Made by a program: the position numbers and the translations under genes | Shown here: one piece after another, positions 1 through 11,633 of the stretch | Layout of the letters: each line of letters opens with the position of its first letter | How positions within the stretch are numbered: position 1 is the first letter of the stretch | The notes under the pieces: model-generated | The model's database searches: none | What the model was told of the DNA's origin: nothing | The model's input: the letters and a program-made list of their open reading frames with translations, nothing else | From: Endomychus coccineus | Lineage: Eukaryota > Arthropoda > Insecta > Coleoptera > Endomychidae | Direction: 5' to 3' | Length of the DNA: 64,000 bases | Assembly (NCBI GenBank): GCA_958510875.1 | Contig: OY294067.1 | Location: 106,312,010-106,376,009 of the forward strand

Positions 1-239
1 TATATACGTTTCATACAGCTAAGAGATCGCGAGCTAGTATAAGATTACGGGCAGTATGGAAGATATAATAATATATGCACTGCGCACGCTGCTTTTTTCG
101 TTTTGTTTTCTCAATTTCAGGTAAAGGATTTCATCTACTATGGATATTATATAGCGTCGTGTGTTTCTTATCACTTAGCTATGTTTTTTTCCCAGTCTCA
201 TCGAGCAGCTACAGATGATGAATGTTGTTCACTTGTTAT

Positions 240-757
240 TTCATGTAAAGAAGCTCAGTTGAGTGTACATCGCTGAATTGTTGATTACATTAAATCCTCG
301 AATTTGATCGATTGAAGTTATTTTTTTATAATTGATTGTGTGGAAAAAGAACCTTATAGAGTTATTCATTAGTATATATTTTTGGAATATCCAAGATAAG
401 TTTATTGTTAGAATAAGATAAGATAATATAAAAACCATGATGTATGAAAATTTTGGAAAAATAGTTCTAAATATTTCAAAACAGCATGTATCTCTTCATT
501 AGATGCTACATATTTTCCTTTTTTCATTTAAATAATATTTAAAAATAATAATAAAATAATTAAATTCGATAACTATGAATTGCATTTTTTCATAAAATCG
601 TAATTTGGTCTATTATCTTAGCTTATTTCAACAATAAACTTAGCTTGGATATTTCACAAATGTATAAAATCAATTAAAATTTTGATTGAACAAATTCGAG
701 GTTTCAATATAATCAACAATTTAACGATGTACACTCAACTGAGCTTCTTTACGTGAA
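240..757. repeat. Foldback/MITE-like inverted repeat element, about 0.52 kb
   Basis: The first 220 bases or so are repeated in reverse complement at the other end. The outermost arms read TCATGTAAAGAAGCTCAG on the left and CTGAGCTTCTTTACGTGA on the right, and the match continues with many substitutions and small indels to about 460 on the left and about 560 on the right. There is no coding potential. The divergence between arms says it is old and not an assembly fold-back. No target duplication was clear. Confidence 0.75.
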
Positions 758-2039
758 CTAACATCACGCATACAAGCTATATGATACTCACAAAAGCCAA
801 AACGCGCTCTGTTCTCCTACAAAACACCATTGCATTTTGTCGATAACTCAAAACTTATTCTGGAATGAATTTTCGAAACATGTCGCTATGAGTCTAGTAT
901 TTTAAATATACTGTTCCAATCGTATCGCTATAACGATACAATTTTAGTTTTAAGAATTGATATCAACATTGACAAACATTTTGGTGATTACAGACAGAAA
1001 TTCCAACGTTCATTTTATTCAAACATGTGTGCAAAATTCAAATAACTTCAAACGAAGCGCAACGAAATGGAACATCTGTCAAATTAATAAAAGTTTCAAA
1101 ACGGATACTTCAAATATAATCTCTTTGTGCTTAATCGAAGAAACAAAAACACACTGAGGATTCACTAAGTTAAATTAATATTTGAACATTTTTTATTGAA
1201 AATACAATTTGAAATCACGGAATATGATAAATAGTATAAAAAACATGTTTCAATAGGCATTTCAGCGCACTCGATCTTAGAATCATGCCCAATGCAACTA
1301 GTTCTTCAATATACTAATTATTACTTCGTTTGTAAATCTAATTCCATTCATGAAAAACTGAGTCGGTAGAACATCGGAAAGGAAAACAATTATTCATTCT
1401 GTCAAGTCTCCTGACAAATAATATCACTATCCTCCCTACAAAATACCAGTGTTATGCGTACTTCATCCTAATTAGAAGTTGGTATTATATAAAATAAACA
1501 GAGAATCAGTCAAAGACAATAATTAACCCAGATATCATTTAACGTTATGGTAAACGACAAAGAAGAGTGTATGCAACACACATTACAGTAATTTGATTGT
1601 AACACATTTGAACAAAGACACTAATTATATTGAGGAGGAAAAGTGACATTCACTTTGCAGAAATTTCGTCCCGTATGTAATATTCCGTAGGCCATGTTAT
1701 TCACTTTGGCGTAAGCTTATCGATAGAATTTCATCAAGAGAATCTAATTTGCCTTGGAATGAATCAAATGAGTTAGGCAATATCGCAGAATATTAGTTTA
1801 GTTGATTTAGTATATTTTTTTTGCTCAGATACAATATAAACAGAAAAAAATATATGGAAGAATACCTCAGACAGGTGTGGAGAACGTCAAGTTGAAATTT
1901 TGTGAACAGTGGGTCAACAGACCAAAGTGTGTATAGATCCAGTACATTAAAATGGAAACAATACATACAGATATGACTAAAGTGGCTTAGAATACTTGGA
2001 AGTGGGAATAGCTCAAATTTTTTTGTCCCTAAAATATTC
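758..2039. other. AT-rich stretch, nothing recognised
   Basis: No coding region with recognisable motifs, no long inverted repeat and no tandem array was seen. Short open frames here are of the length expected by chance in AT-rich DNA. Confidence 0.5.
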
Positions 2040-3175
2040 ATTCAGTTAGTGTTATAAGTAGAGATTTTAAATTGTTCTTGAGATGATTTAATGGCAATAT
2101 TTCCAATGATTGGGGAATTTCATTATAAATTTGTATTACGCTATATCGTACATATTTCTGGAGATACGTATAATTAAGTTAATTGCAGATGTAGTTATTC
2201 CTTGTTCTTGTATTATGATCATGATTGTTGGCCTATTCCTGAAACAGACTCTGATTTTGATGAGTGAAAATAACTGCTTCATAAATGTATAGACTTGATA
2301 AAGTAAGTATATTATTTCCTTTGAATATTTCTTTTTTGGGTGCGGAATACTTGCTCTACATCACTAGAATTAATTATCCCATATCTCAATGTTGACTGCA
2401 CAAACGCATGATAAGCAGTTGACGCTGCTCCAGTCTTCACTAAGAATGGAATGTTTTTTAGGGAAAAGCAAAATCTTGATAACTTTCACACTATTTTATT
2501 CACTTGTTCATACCAATCTGATCGTGGATCAATAATTATGCCTAAAAAAGTGGTATGGGTCACACACGCCAAATCAGTAACGGTATCAGCCGAAGTGCTC
2601 TTAATGGTCGATGTATCTTTATTCATTCTTAAGTTATTTTTGTGGAATCAGTCTTCAGCAGTATCAATAATTTGGAATATTTTCCTTTCTAGAATAGCAT
2701 CCTCTGTTGATACCGTTATTGAGTTGTCATCAGCAAACTGTTGTAGGTATTCTTTCAGTGATGCAGGTAGGTCATTTGTATATAGTATGAAGAGAAATGT
2801 ACCCAATATTGAGCCTTAAGGGACACCATCAGGAGTTCTCTGTATCTCTGACTTCATCTCCTCACCATTCGCCGTCTTATAAATGACATACTATGGTCTA
2901 TCTAGTAAGTATGACTGAATTATTGAATTAAATACCACTCCTCTGAAACAGCATTCCCAGTTTATTTAATAGAATGCTATGATCTACACTATCGAATGCC
3001 TTGCTTAGGTCGAGGCAGATTGGTGGAGTTGCCATGTCATTATTGAGTGAATTGATTATATAGCACAAAGTTTCAAATATTGCTCCTATTGTTGATTTAC
3101 CATTCCTAAATCGATGTCAGGTTTCAGATAGTACTTCAAATTGTTCCAAAAATATAATCAGTCTATTATATATAA
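2040..3175 (-). pseudogene. Non-LTR retrotransposon (Jockey/CR1-like) reverse transcriptase, C-terminal part, decayed
   Basis: Read on the minus strand, this gives a broken LINE reverse transcriptase. In order from about 3175 downward: FRNGKSTIGAIFE, the motif A block LDLSKAFDSVDHSILL, a motif B region with GSILGTFLFILYTNDLP preceded by a stop codon, the catalytic box FADDNS (about 2720-2740), a thumb-region block ending in TTFLGI, and a C-terminal tail with RYGIINSS, NILTLSSLYIYEAVIF and a HDHNTR block near 2200. Several stops and frame changes separate these blocks, so it is a pseudogene. The 5' part (ORF1 and endonuclease) is missing, as expected for a 5'-truncated LINE copy. The clade (Jockey versus CR1) cannot be settled by eye. 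Confidence 0.8.
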
Positions 3176-3829
3176 TTATTTCGAATCTTGATTCTTGTTG
3201 CACATGAAACCTGGAAATTGTAGTAACAAATACGTGGGGTACATTTATATATTCAAATCTTGGAATTCCTCGAGCTGGTTTTTAATTTTACTTCCCTCAG
3301 TATATGTGTAGTATAAGGGAATCATTGTAATCGGCATGATTTTTTTTGTTTTTCGCGGGAATATTCGTTTTGAGTATTTTTCAATTCATCTAGACTATGT
3401 TTGAGATGATGTCTATGTACGTGCGTACGCATCATATTGTGGTGAAGATTGAACTTTTTCTATTGGTCGCACGAATTTGAACATACGTGAAACGCCTTTA
3501 GTGATGAAAATAGGAACTGTATTATGCTGGTATGAGGTAGGTCCCCTGCTAATGGTACTTTTGGCATTCAGTTCTTCAAATAGAATCTATATAGTACTTT
3601 TTGTATCATTATGACAGCAATTTTTCTCTGGTTATGAATATGTATGACACCACACGCATACATTTAACCTGTTCGAAATCAAGATTTAAAAAGACTGATT
3701 ATCGATGTAGTGGCGTCACATAGTTACTTCATGATATGCATTAAATCAATGGAACCCAGTTTTTATGACATGGTCCATTAAGATAACTTTCGGTTTTCCA
3801 CACTTCCAAAACTATCCCAGTTTTCCATA

Positions 3830-4385
3830 CTTATCAAAGATCTCCTTCCTCCTCTTCATTTAGAAAGTGTTTATAGGATTCTCTGTTCTTGCGGTAAAAT
3901 CCACATTGGTGAAACAGGTCGTACAGTAGATACTCGTGTGAAATAACATGAGCGCTGTCAAGGCTTCGTCACATCAGTAGGTCTGCACTTGCGGAACACA
4001 AGTTTCACACTAATCATCAAATTCTTCTCGAAAAAACTAAAATATTAGCCCGAGCTCCAAATTTCTAACAGCGAAAAATTCTTGAAGCGATAGGAATTCC
4101 AAAACATCCAATTATTCTAAGCCGTGACATATGATCACATAACACCAGGGTCAGGTGCCAGAACAGAGTTCACCACCGGAATGAAGGCAGTGAAATATGT
4201 AGCGTGAAGGTTCTTTCCTTACAATAAATATCACTACAGAAACCAAAAGAATCAGTATCAGTTCAAGCATCAAGCCTACCCTGAAGATACCACTTGTTGT
4301 TTAGCGAAACGTCGGCATTAAGTCGTGCTATTGTGACTCGGAATCCATCCGGAAACCAAGAATTTTCAAGATTATGATTGTATCA
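3830..4385 (+). mobile_element. Penelope-like element 3' end with GIY-YIG endonuclease remnant (PLE type a)
   Basis: Plus-strand reading from about 3865 gives a degraded GIY-YIG nuclease: a CSCGKIHIGETGR block with the expected cysteine pair and the Gly-Glu-Thr equivalent of the usual IGQT, then an arginine, a stop codon where the helix continues, and an ALAEHKFHTNHQILLEKTK segment near 3988. Downstream, the noncoding tail carries the phrase GCGAAACGTCGGCATT around 4303-4320, a wording typical of PLE ends. The same terminal wording recurs in reverse complement near 57412-57490. The reverse transcriptase half is absent, consistent with 5' truncation. Confidence 0.65.
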
Positions 4386-4646
4386 ATGATTTTCACAGTT
4401 CACCTGACAGCAAAATGTTGTAATACTTAGAGTATAAAACTATACAAATATGTGTAAAACAAAAAGATGTTAATCTGACGCACTCCAGGTTATTAATACT
4501 AGCTTTGTTTACCTGAAACATCATTCAAACTGACCAGTTCCATTGTAATGTCATTAAATGTTCCGCTATTGAATCACGTGCAACAAATATGATACAAGAA
4601 TTGTTGGATTTATTGAATCTGTCCGTGGCAGGTGTCTGTGAGCTTT

Positions 4647-4770
4647 ACAAGATTTCATGTCGGAAATTAGTAAGAAGTAATGACCGAACAAGACCACTTG
4701 CAGCGAGTGCTTATAGCTGTTTATCGCTTTGTTGATCATCGTTTTCCGCATAGCTAAACTAAAAATGATT
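4647..4770. repeat. Direct repeat flanking the PLE copy, left copy
   Basis: About 120 bases beginning ACAAGATTTCATGTCGGAAA recur in the same orientation at 7057-7168 with roughly 85-90% identity. The pair brackets the PLE remnant at 4870-7035, so it may be a PLE pseudo-LTR or the start of a following tandem copy. Confidence 0.7.
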
Positions 4771-4869
4771 GATTCATAAACCAGGTAATTCCATGAGACC
4801 AATCAATTCAAACTTTAATTGTCCCACGTATAACATAGCAACATGGTTAGTTTGAATTTAGAATCTTCC

Positions 4870-5390
4870 AAGCCGCAACAAGTTTGTCTGTAAAAAAATC
4901 TTTGGAACTAATTGAAAGATTTTAAACTTGAACCTGGCGATACTGTCGTTTCATTTGATATTTCATTATTTACAAATACCTCAATCTCTGAGTCGATAAA
5001 TTTCTTAAGAAATGGCTTTCAAATACTAATATCCCCAATAAAAACTGCACAGAATAGGTACAGAATTATTTTCCTTTTAACAAAAAACTACTATAAAACA
5101 AGTGAATGTGCAATGGACAATCCACCGTCTCCTGTTTTACAACAATTTTTCTAAGCGAACTTAGAACCTCCTTAATATCAAAATTAAATTAATTTCCAAA
5201 AGTTTATCATAGATATGTCGCTTATATTTTCGCTATTATAAGTGACTATTTTGATTTACATGGCTTTCTGAATACGCTCAATAGCCAGTTTGATTCACTC
5301 AAGTTCACTGTTAGTCAAGGAAATAAAGCAGAAAAAGTAGAAAAAGAATCGGCAGAACCAATTTTGAAGATTTTTTGTTACTCGATTCTG
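4870..5390 (+). pseudogene. Penelope-like reverse transcriptase fragment (PLE type b), split by an insertion
   Basis: Plus-strand frames encode pieces of a Penelope-type reverse transcriptase. Near 4912-5000 is LEPGDTVVSFDISLFTN, matching motif A of PLE enzymes. Near 5110-5140 is AMDNPPSPVL, equivalent to the motif B block. At 5208-5240 the motif C position reads HRYVAYIFAII, so the expected YVDD has become YVAY and both catalytic aspartates are gone. It is followed by FDLHGFLNTLNSQFDSLKF. Frames change between the first and last blocks. The reading is cut at about 5390 by the 1.2-kb foldback element, and the GIY-YIG half resumes beyond 6630. Similar ends occur in the array at 21.7-25.5 kb. 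Confidence 0.8.
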
Positions 5391-6598
5391 GAAGTCATTT
5401 AAAAAAATGTTACCAACTAATTTTTTCATGATATGCATTTTAGCATTCCTACAGAGGAAAATACTCCTTTTTGAATGCATTTTCAGGAGATAATATTAAA
5501 ATTTTTGTAAAAATGGCCGGATATAGCCAAAATAGAACAGAATTTCGTACACGGGACTTTTTGGGGTTGCTGCTCACGACATTCTGGTACTATCGTCGCC
5601 TCAAGGGAATTCAGGAAAATATCTTTTACAAAGGGGTGAAACTTATTGGGGAAGTTATCTTGAGGTTACTGGTCATGACCATGACACTCAATAGTAACCT
5701 GGTGGTCAGAATACCCCAATGACGTAGGTCATCTCCATGGATTGTTTTTTAATATGCTCTGAAATGCAACCAAATTCGTCTCTCGGGTTTTTTTTTTGGG
5801 GCGCTGACAAAGATTCTGAAGTCGGAATCAATCGACGATGCATCTTATAAACATATATGTGAGGTCGGCAACAAAGAATTCAAAAAATACCTTTTGCACA
5901 ATAATCAAACTTGATTGAGTTTTTCAAGTGCAAAAATAATGATAGTGAAACATTTTTTGAATTTAAATGTTGAAAATTTTAATAACTAAGTTTGTTTTTT
6001 TAAGAATCAATTTACAACAGAAAAGTTTACAAGAAAAACAATATCGTAAGACGCGTACTTCAACTTTTGAATTATTCATTAAAATTCAAGTATTTTTCAT
6101 TATTATTATTTTTATTATTTTTGATCCCGACTCCAGAATCATGATCAGTGCCCAAAAAAATTCTTGAAAGACGACATTTGTTGCATTCCAGAGCATATTA
6201 AAAAACAATTTATGGAGATGACCTAGATCATCAGGGTATCCTGACCACCAGGTGACTATTGAGGGTCATGGTCACAACCGACACCCTCAAATAAACCTCA
6301 CTCACAAGTTTCACTCATTGCAAAAAATATTTTCCCGAATTCTCTGGAGACGACGATAGTACCAGGATGCCCTGAACTCCGTATGTGTCATAGTTCGAAT
6401 CTGACACCGGAATCGTGATCAGCAACCCTAAAGTAAGAAATTGTGGCATATTTTGACTTTATTTGACAATTTTTTCAACATTTTTAATATCATCTCCTGA
6501 AAATGCATTCAAACAGATGGTTTTACTCTGAAGAAATGCTAAAATGTATATGATGAAAAAATAAACTGGTAACATTTTTTCAAATGACAGTTTAAGCA
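5390..6598. mobile_element. Foldback element (about 1.2 kb) inserted in a PLE, carrying the shared core motif
   Basis: Arms of about 400 bases (5390-5790 and 6170-6598) are inverted copies of each other. Both outer ends contain AAAAAATGTTACC and, further in, TGAATGCATTTTCAGGAGAT. Copies of the G-rich core lie at about 5555-5575, 5790-5835, 6124-6160 (reverse) and 6400-6435 (reverse), for example TTTTTGGGGTTGCTGCTCAC and GAATCGTGATCAGCAACCCT. The element interrupts a PLE whose RT part is to the left and GIY-YIG part to the right, which defines it as a later insertion. It has no coding capacity. The target duplication was not resolved. Confidence 0.8.
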
Positions 6599-6629
6599 AC
6601 ACTTTTGATAAAGTTTCCAACTTAGACTA

Positions 6630-7035
6630 ATCCGGGATTTGAGAAATCCATTGTGAGTCGTGTTCAAAATTCCATGTGGGCCAAACTAGAAGGAACATTC
6701 TAACTCGTTATAAAGATTATTTTGCCCACATAATGGAACATAATGGTGAAAAATCAACGTTAGTCGAACATAATTTAAATAGAGGTACACTGTTTCCCAA
6801 AACGGTTTATCACTATTGGAACCCAGTAATGACAAATATCTGGATAGTTTAGAACGGGAGGAAATGTATAAGCGAAAAAGCATTAAATTCAGATTTATCT
6901 TCAGCTGAGGGTAATCTCTTGAGTATCTTATTAATTCCAAATAATAGTTAGGCAGGCTCATTTTTATTTCTAATTTAGTTTAATCTGATGATGGCTACAT
7001 GGTATCAGTACTTTAACAGTATTTTTAGTGAATAA
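6630..7035 (+). pseudogene. Penelope-like GIY-YIG endonuclease remnant and 3' tail (PLE type b)
   Basis: The plus strand reads CESCSKFHVGQTRRNILTRY then KDYFAHIMEHNGEKSTLVEH from 6655 to about 6790. This is the GIY-YIG nuclease of a PLE: the paired cysteines, the HVGQT that stands for YIGQT, the conserved arginine and the EH/histidine part. The tail to 7035 includes GATGATGGCTACATGGTA and AGTACTTTAACAGTATTTTT, the 3' signature of the PLE type b family seen many times later in the window. It is the downstream half of the RT fragment at 4870-5390. The codon frame is intact for about 45 residues only. Confidence 0.8.
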
Positions 7036-7056
7036 GTGTGTTTGTTTATTATTTAT

Positions 7057-7168
7057 ACAAGATGTCATGTCAGAAATTAGTAAGAAGTAATGACTGAACA
7101 AGACCACGTGCAGCAAGTGCTTGTAGCTGTTGTTGATCATCGTTTTCCGCATCGCTAAACTAAAATTG
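7057..7168. repeat. Direct repeat flanking the PLE copy, right copy
   Basis: Same-orientation partner of 4647-4770, starting ACAAGATGTCATGTCAGAAA and ending near the words CATCGTTTTCCGCATCGC. It begins about 20 bases after the PLE 3' signature ends, which fits a head-to-tail junction or a pseudo-LTR. Confidence 0.7.
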
Positions 7169-8365
7169 AATATTGAGTAGTGCATCGTAAACTTCGTTGC
7201 TATAAATAGTGATTATATAAGCCTAGTAGTTAACAAAAATTATTGCCAGGAATCGTCGCAACATTATTACACTCTTGGCTAACGAAGTAACGAAAACTAT
7301 GTTGCATTTACTCAAACTTTTTCTAAAATCGTTAAAAAAATTCCTGCAGCAAAAATTCTTACACCATAGCATTTTTCATCGAATTTTAAGCCATGGAAAA
7401 ATCCGTCTGTCAGTCTTTCTGTCTAAACGTCCGTCACTAAAAGCTTGTCTAGACGATGAGTCAAAAACGTAAAGTCCTATCATATTCAAATTTTGACCAA
7501 AAAATCTTTCGGTATCGAACCTTATTGTTTTTCAGAAACATCGTCTAATAAACACATCTTTTTCTGAAGGTTTGACATTTTCAAAAATTGTAACTACCAA
7601 AGTGTACGTTGAATCGATTCAAAACTTTCACAGTAAATTTAACTCAATTTAAAACCACTTTCACCCGAATGTCAACAAAATCCTTCAACAGCAACAAAAA
7701 CAGAGCCTTACTTAAGGTTACACTGTACATTAACTGTTTATAACAAACGGCGATGAGCCAAAGGTATGGTCTAGACTCTAGAGGCTAGGACACTCCGATC
7801 CTACTCAGTAGGCTCGGCTTTTGAATATTATTCAGTTGTGTGAAGATAATGAAATAATCCATTCCTTATCTTTGCAAAACAGAGAAGAGCATCTCATAGA
7901 ATGAGGAACAGTTATATGAAATTCAGTAACCAAAGCGAAGAGTAACTTTTATCCATTCTTTAAGAGGTAACATAAGTTATAAAATACAATTAAATTCGAT
8001 CACAAGGTTGCAGTGGAGTGCGAATATATGCAAGTATTTCGACAAGAGATATCCTAAATGAGCTACTTTCAGAAATTCGATTCGTCATTGATGTCTGAAA
8101 AAAACATATATATGTTCAATAACGATATTTCGAGAGGAATACATTCTGCTGGAAAAATGATAACATCATCTATTTTTATCATATTAAATTATTCCGTAAT
8201 GAGAATAAATATTTTAATTTGTTTTTATTAACACTTTTGAAACAATAACAATTGTGACTGCAGTTGGATGCTCATCGCACCATTAAAAACCTGAAACCTC
8301 ATTGGTTTTAACCAGTAACGGTTCATCCATCGAATATTTTATATTACTCCTCTCTTGAGTGATCA
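7169..8365. other. AT-rich stretch, nothing recognised
   Basis: No motif-bearing reading frame and no strong repeat were found. A short GC-richer patch lies at 7745-7815 but has no identifiable feature. Confidence 0.45.
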
Positions 8366-8523
8366 ATAATGATGAATTTGAAATACTGCTATGTGGTTAT
8401 ATCATTTACTAGTTCTTCAACAAATATTTATATTTCTCAATATAGGTTTAAAATTCGAATTTGAATCTAGGAATGTGAAAGTTGTGATTAAGCCGTCAAA
8501 CTATCAGTCAACTGTTTCGACAC

Positions 8524-8712
8524 GATAGAATAAAGTACTTGGATGACGGATTTCGTGAGTAGCTCTAAGGAGGTGTTTATATCTCTTTCTCATTTGTCGG
8601 AAGAGAGAACAGACTATTTGAAAAGGATAACACCACCGCCGCTCGCTCAGCCCTAGTTAAATTAATAACATTGCTCTCATGCCCTTCGAATACTCTATTC
8701 TTGATCTCTATG
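8524..8712. mobile_element. 189-bp insertion in copy 1 of the array, flanked by an 8-bp direct repeat
   Basis: Compared with the uninterrupted copy 2, copy 1 has 189 extra bases between two copies of TTCGACAC (8516-8523 and 8713-8720); copy 2 has a single TTCGACAC near 9576. That is the pattern of an insertion with an 8-bp target duplication. The insert has no clear terminal inverted repeat, so the superfamily is unknown. The alternative is a deletion in copy 2 between short direct repeats. Confidence 0.55.
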
Positions 8713-8768
8713 TTCGACACACAGTGACATTTTCAATGCAGGTCATCAAGTTCGACAACGGTACTGTG

Positions 8769-9052
8769 TGACCACGATCGTATATACAGGTCTGGGAACT
8801 CTATGTTTGACATGAGTCTCTTACATGTCGCCAAACTCGTATTCCTCGCTCAACCACCAGCTGGCGCATGGATCGAAATATGTTGTCAGGATGTCAGAAG
8901 TAGGCGCCATATCGTTCAAACACGGTCGAATACGTGCCAGAGAACATCCCTCGACTTATGCGCCACCCTTTTGGTACTACGCAACAGCGGACTAACTTCT
9001 CACATAGGAAACAGCTTCGAGTTTCCCCACCTGTATATACAACCGTGTGTGT
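8769..9052. mobile_element. MITE of about 285 bp with terminal inverted repeats
   Basis: The ends are inverted repeats: CGATCGTATATACAGGTCTG on the left (8775-8794) and CCCACCTGTATATACAACCG on the right (9026-9045). The insert is GC-richer than its surroundings. Copy 2 of the surrounding array carries the empty site (ACTGTACTGTATAACGAAAC near 9621-9640), which confirms that these bases were added. The interior has no convincing gene. Confidence 0.75.
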
Positions 9053-10534
9053 AACGAAACAATTGTCAGCAATTCGTGGAAATTTGAATTTGTGTTTCAT
9101 TTTGTTATTCTACATTATTATAAGTACTCTAATAAACCTCATGTTAATGCCAGAAACATGTATCATAATTAATTATTGGTTTAATAATAGAGTATTGACT
9201 ATTTTTAATAATTTTATTATGAATTGATTTGGGTAACAAATGATTTCCAACAAGTTTTGAAATAATATTATTACTTGTATCACGAAACCTGTATAAAATT
9301 GATGATGGATCGGTAAATTTTGCCAACACAACTTGATCCATAATGATGAATTTAAAACATTGCTATGTTATTATCCCATACTAGATTTTCAACATATTAC
9401 GTAATCTGCAGATATTATGATGCATAATAAAAACAAATATTTATATTTCTCAATATCGTCTGAAAATGACGTGATACGTAGAAAAAAAATGATCAATTCA
9501 ATATAGGTTTAAAATTCGAATTTAAGTGTAGGAAAAAAATTTGTGGTTATGACGTCAAACTATCAGTCAATTGTTTCGACACACAGTGACATTTTCAAAA
9601 CAGGTCATAAAGTTTGACAACTGTACTGTATAACGAAACAACTCTCGGCAATTCGTGGAAATTTTAATTTGTGTTTTATTTTGTTATTCTACATTATAAG
9701 TACTCTGATGTATTATATGTAATTATTTGTTTAATAATAGAATATTGAATATTTTCAATAATTTTCTGAATGTTCCATTCATTTGGGTTAAAACAGATTT
9801 CCAACAAGTTGTAAAATAATATTGTTACTTGTTTCACGAAACCTGTATAAAATTGATGACGGGTCGGTAAATTTTGCCAACACAACTTTATCCATAATGA
9901 TGAATTTAAAACATTGCTTTGTTGTTATCCCATTACTAGATTTTCAACTTATTGCGTGATCTTTAGACATTATTCATAAAAACAAATATTTCTATTTTTC
10001 AATGCCATCTGAAAATGACGTAATATCTTTGATCAAAATATTATACTTTATTCAATGGTAATACGTGGAAACACGAATAAACGTAAGATAGTAGTATTTT
10101 TATGAAACTATCATTCTTAATTCCTCGAAGTACCTTATCACAAAAGCAATTCGTAAGATTCTTAGTTCTACATCAATTCATCTTTGAGAGATCCCATCCT
10201 TCATTACTGTAATTATTAAAGACATTTGATTAGTTCCAGGGTCTTGTCTAACTGTTCTTCAGACTTTCATATTAAAATGCTTAGAACAATTAATCAAATC
10301 TGAATTCAATTGAGAGAAATTTAGCCTTCTGCCCTTCTCAGCGATCATGCATCAAGAATAGAATGCAACACAATTGTGTAGGTATCTACCAAAAAATTAG
10401 CTAACCACGTATAACAAATTATGCGGCAAATGCAAAAAATATAATATTCCTCTTTCAGGGAAAATGCTGCCATTTTCTAACGAATGAAAGAAAAGTACGG
10501 TATTTTCATTAATGTAGGGGGACCGTTAAGGTTA

Positions 10535-11255
10535 TGGCTGGGCAGATGCACTTTGCACCTCCATATCACCTAGTGAAGCGGTTCACACTCAAGAGCGCCA
10601 GCACCTATCCAACACCCAGGCAAGAATGGGTGCCCGGATATGTATTAAGTACTCTGAAGAAATTTACCACCATCCTCGTTTCTAGTTTCTGGATATCATC
10701 GGTGTCACATAGCTCTACAGTGAGTGTTGGAGGAACCAGTGTTACGCATCTGCACAAAATGTACATATTCGTTTTTTGTTTGCACATCTGTAAATTGAAC
10801 GGATTTATTTTGTGGAGGTGGTACTTAAACAGTTCATGGTCCGTCAGTATCTGTGCCAGCAGTTTGGCATCAGTTTTTATCTTATTCCTCATTTTCTGAG
10901 AATCATCTTCCCTAATGTGCGGTCCTATCTCTGCTTTGGACTGTCTGCAACCTTTCACTATTTGCCACTCTTTCGAGAGTTGTGATATGACCCAGCAGTG
11001 GATCGTCTCTTTGGTATTAGTATTCGAGATGCCCAACGCTGGTTCAGGACCTATTAGGGGTCTTCGTCCCTCAGTTTTGCAAGCTCATCAGCTATTTCGT
11101 TTCTACTTACGGCGCTTGGGAACCCAGAATAGGGTGTGCTTTTGTTTTCCCTAAGATTGTTTAGAGTGTTAATGCAATCCCAAACGTGCTTTGATGTTAT
11201 TTTCATGCTACCATCGCAGCGGAAGGCTGCTTTGCTGTTTGGATGTTTGTGCATA
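10535..11255 (-). pseudogene. LINE (Jockey/R1-like) RNase H and C-terminal region fragment
   Basis: On the minus strand, the frame at 11254-11054 contains a degraded RNase H block (SKHVWDCINTLNNL and RNEIADELAKL; the latter matches the NEKADELA segment with its aspartate). The next frame, 11036-10605, continues with KETIHCWVISQLSKEWQ, GCRQSKAEI, AQILTDHELFKYHLHKI and CRCVTLVPPTLTVELCDTDD. This order of RNase H, W-rich linker and a Cys/His tail is that of Jockey/R1-type LINE polyproteins with an RNase H domain. The two frames are offset, and the RNase H N-terminus and reverse transcriptase are missing. There is no sign of function. Confidence 0.75.
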
Positions 11256-11633
11256 CGCTGTTGTGATTTTGCGTTAATAATACCTTATATACCCTGTTAA
11301 TTCCAAGTAGTATTTCAACAGATATATTTTGATTTCCAATTTAGTTTACTTTGATGATTGTTACTTCGTGGCAGAGAGGTCGCCAGTACAACAACAGTAT
11401 TTAAAGTGTACAAGGGTGATTGTTTTTATCATAGTGCCCTGTTTAACTCGAAATGGATAGTTCAGATGAAGGAATGTTTTTATTTCAAATACTTGTGGAA
11501 GAATAAAAAAAATAAAATGTGTGAATATCGTAATTTAATAAATTTTTTGCCAAATACTCGTATTATTTCGACGTTGTTTGTCGTGATACCTAACGTCTCC
11601 GATACACTGATGAGTATCATACAGTTCTATAAA

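Larger units (their letters stand above)
8366..10040. repeat. Tandem array of about 0.55-kb units, two copies plus a partial third
   Basis: Unit starts are marked by the phrase AATGATGAATTTRAAAYA at 8367, 9341 and 9895. Copy 2 (9340-9893) is 554 bases. Copy 1 (8366-9339) is longer because of two insertions (8524-8712 and about 8769-9052). Copy 3 stops at about 10040. Shared internal landmarks include CAGTGACATTTTC, GCAATTCGTGGAAATTT and CACGAAACCTGTATAAAATT. No coding was recognised. The repeat may be a satellite-like array or a tandem mobile-element end. Confidence 0.8.

Noticed and set aside
121..276. Splice-acceptor-like tract (TTTTGTTTTCTCAATTTCAG) followed by an open 52-codon frame at the window start
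   Set aside because: The frame runs into the foldback at 240 and the CAG is followed by GTAAAG, so exon and intron readings are both possible. No protein was recognised.
2451..2819. Plus-strand open frame of 122 codons
   Set aside because: It is the antisense of the LINE RT on the minus strand, whose motifs are clear.
8894..9227. Overlapping frames on both strands around 9 kb
   Set aside because: They lie in the MITE and tandem unit, have no family features, and are explained by its higher GC content.
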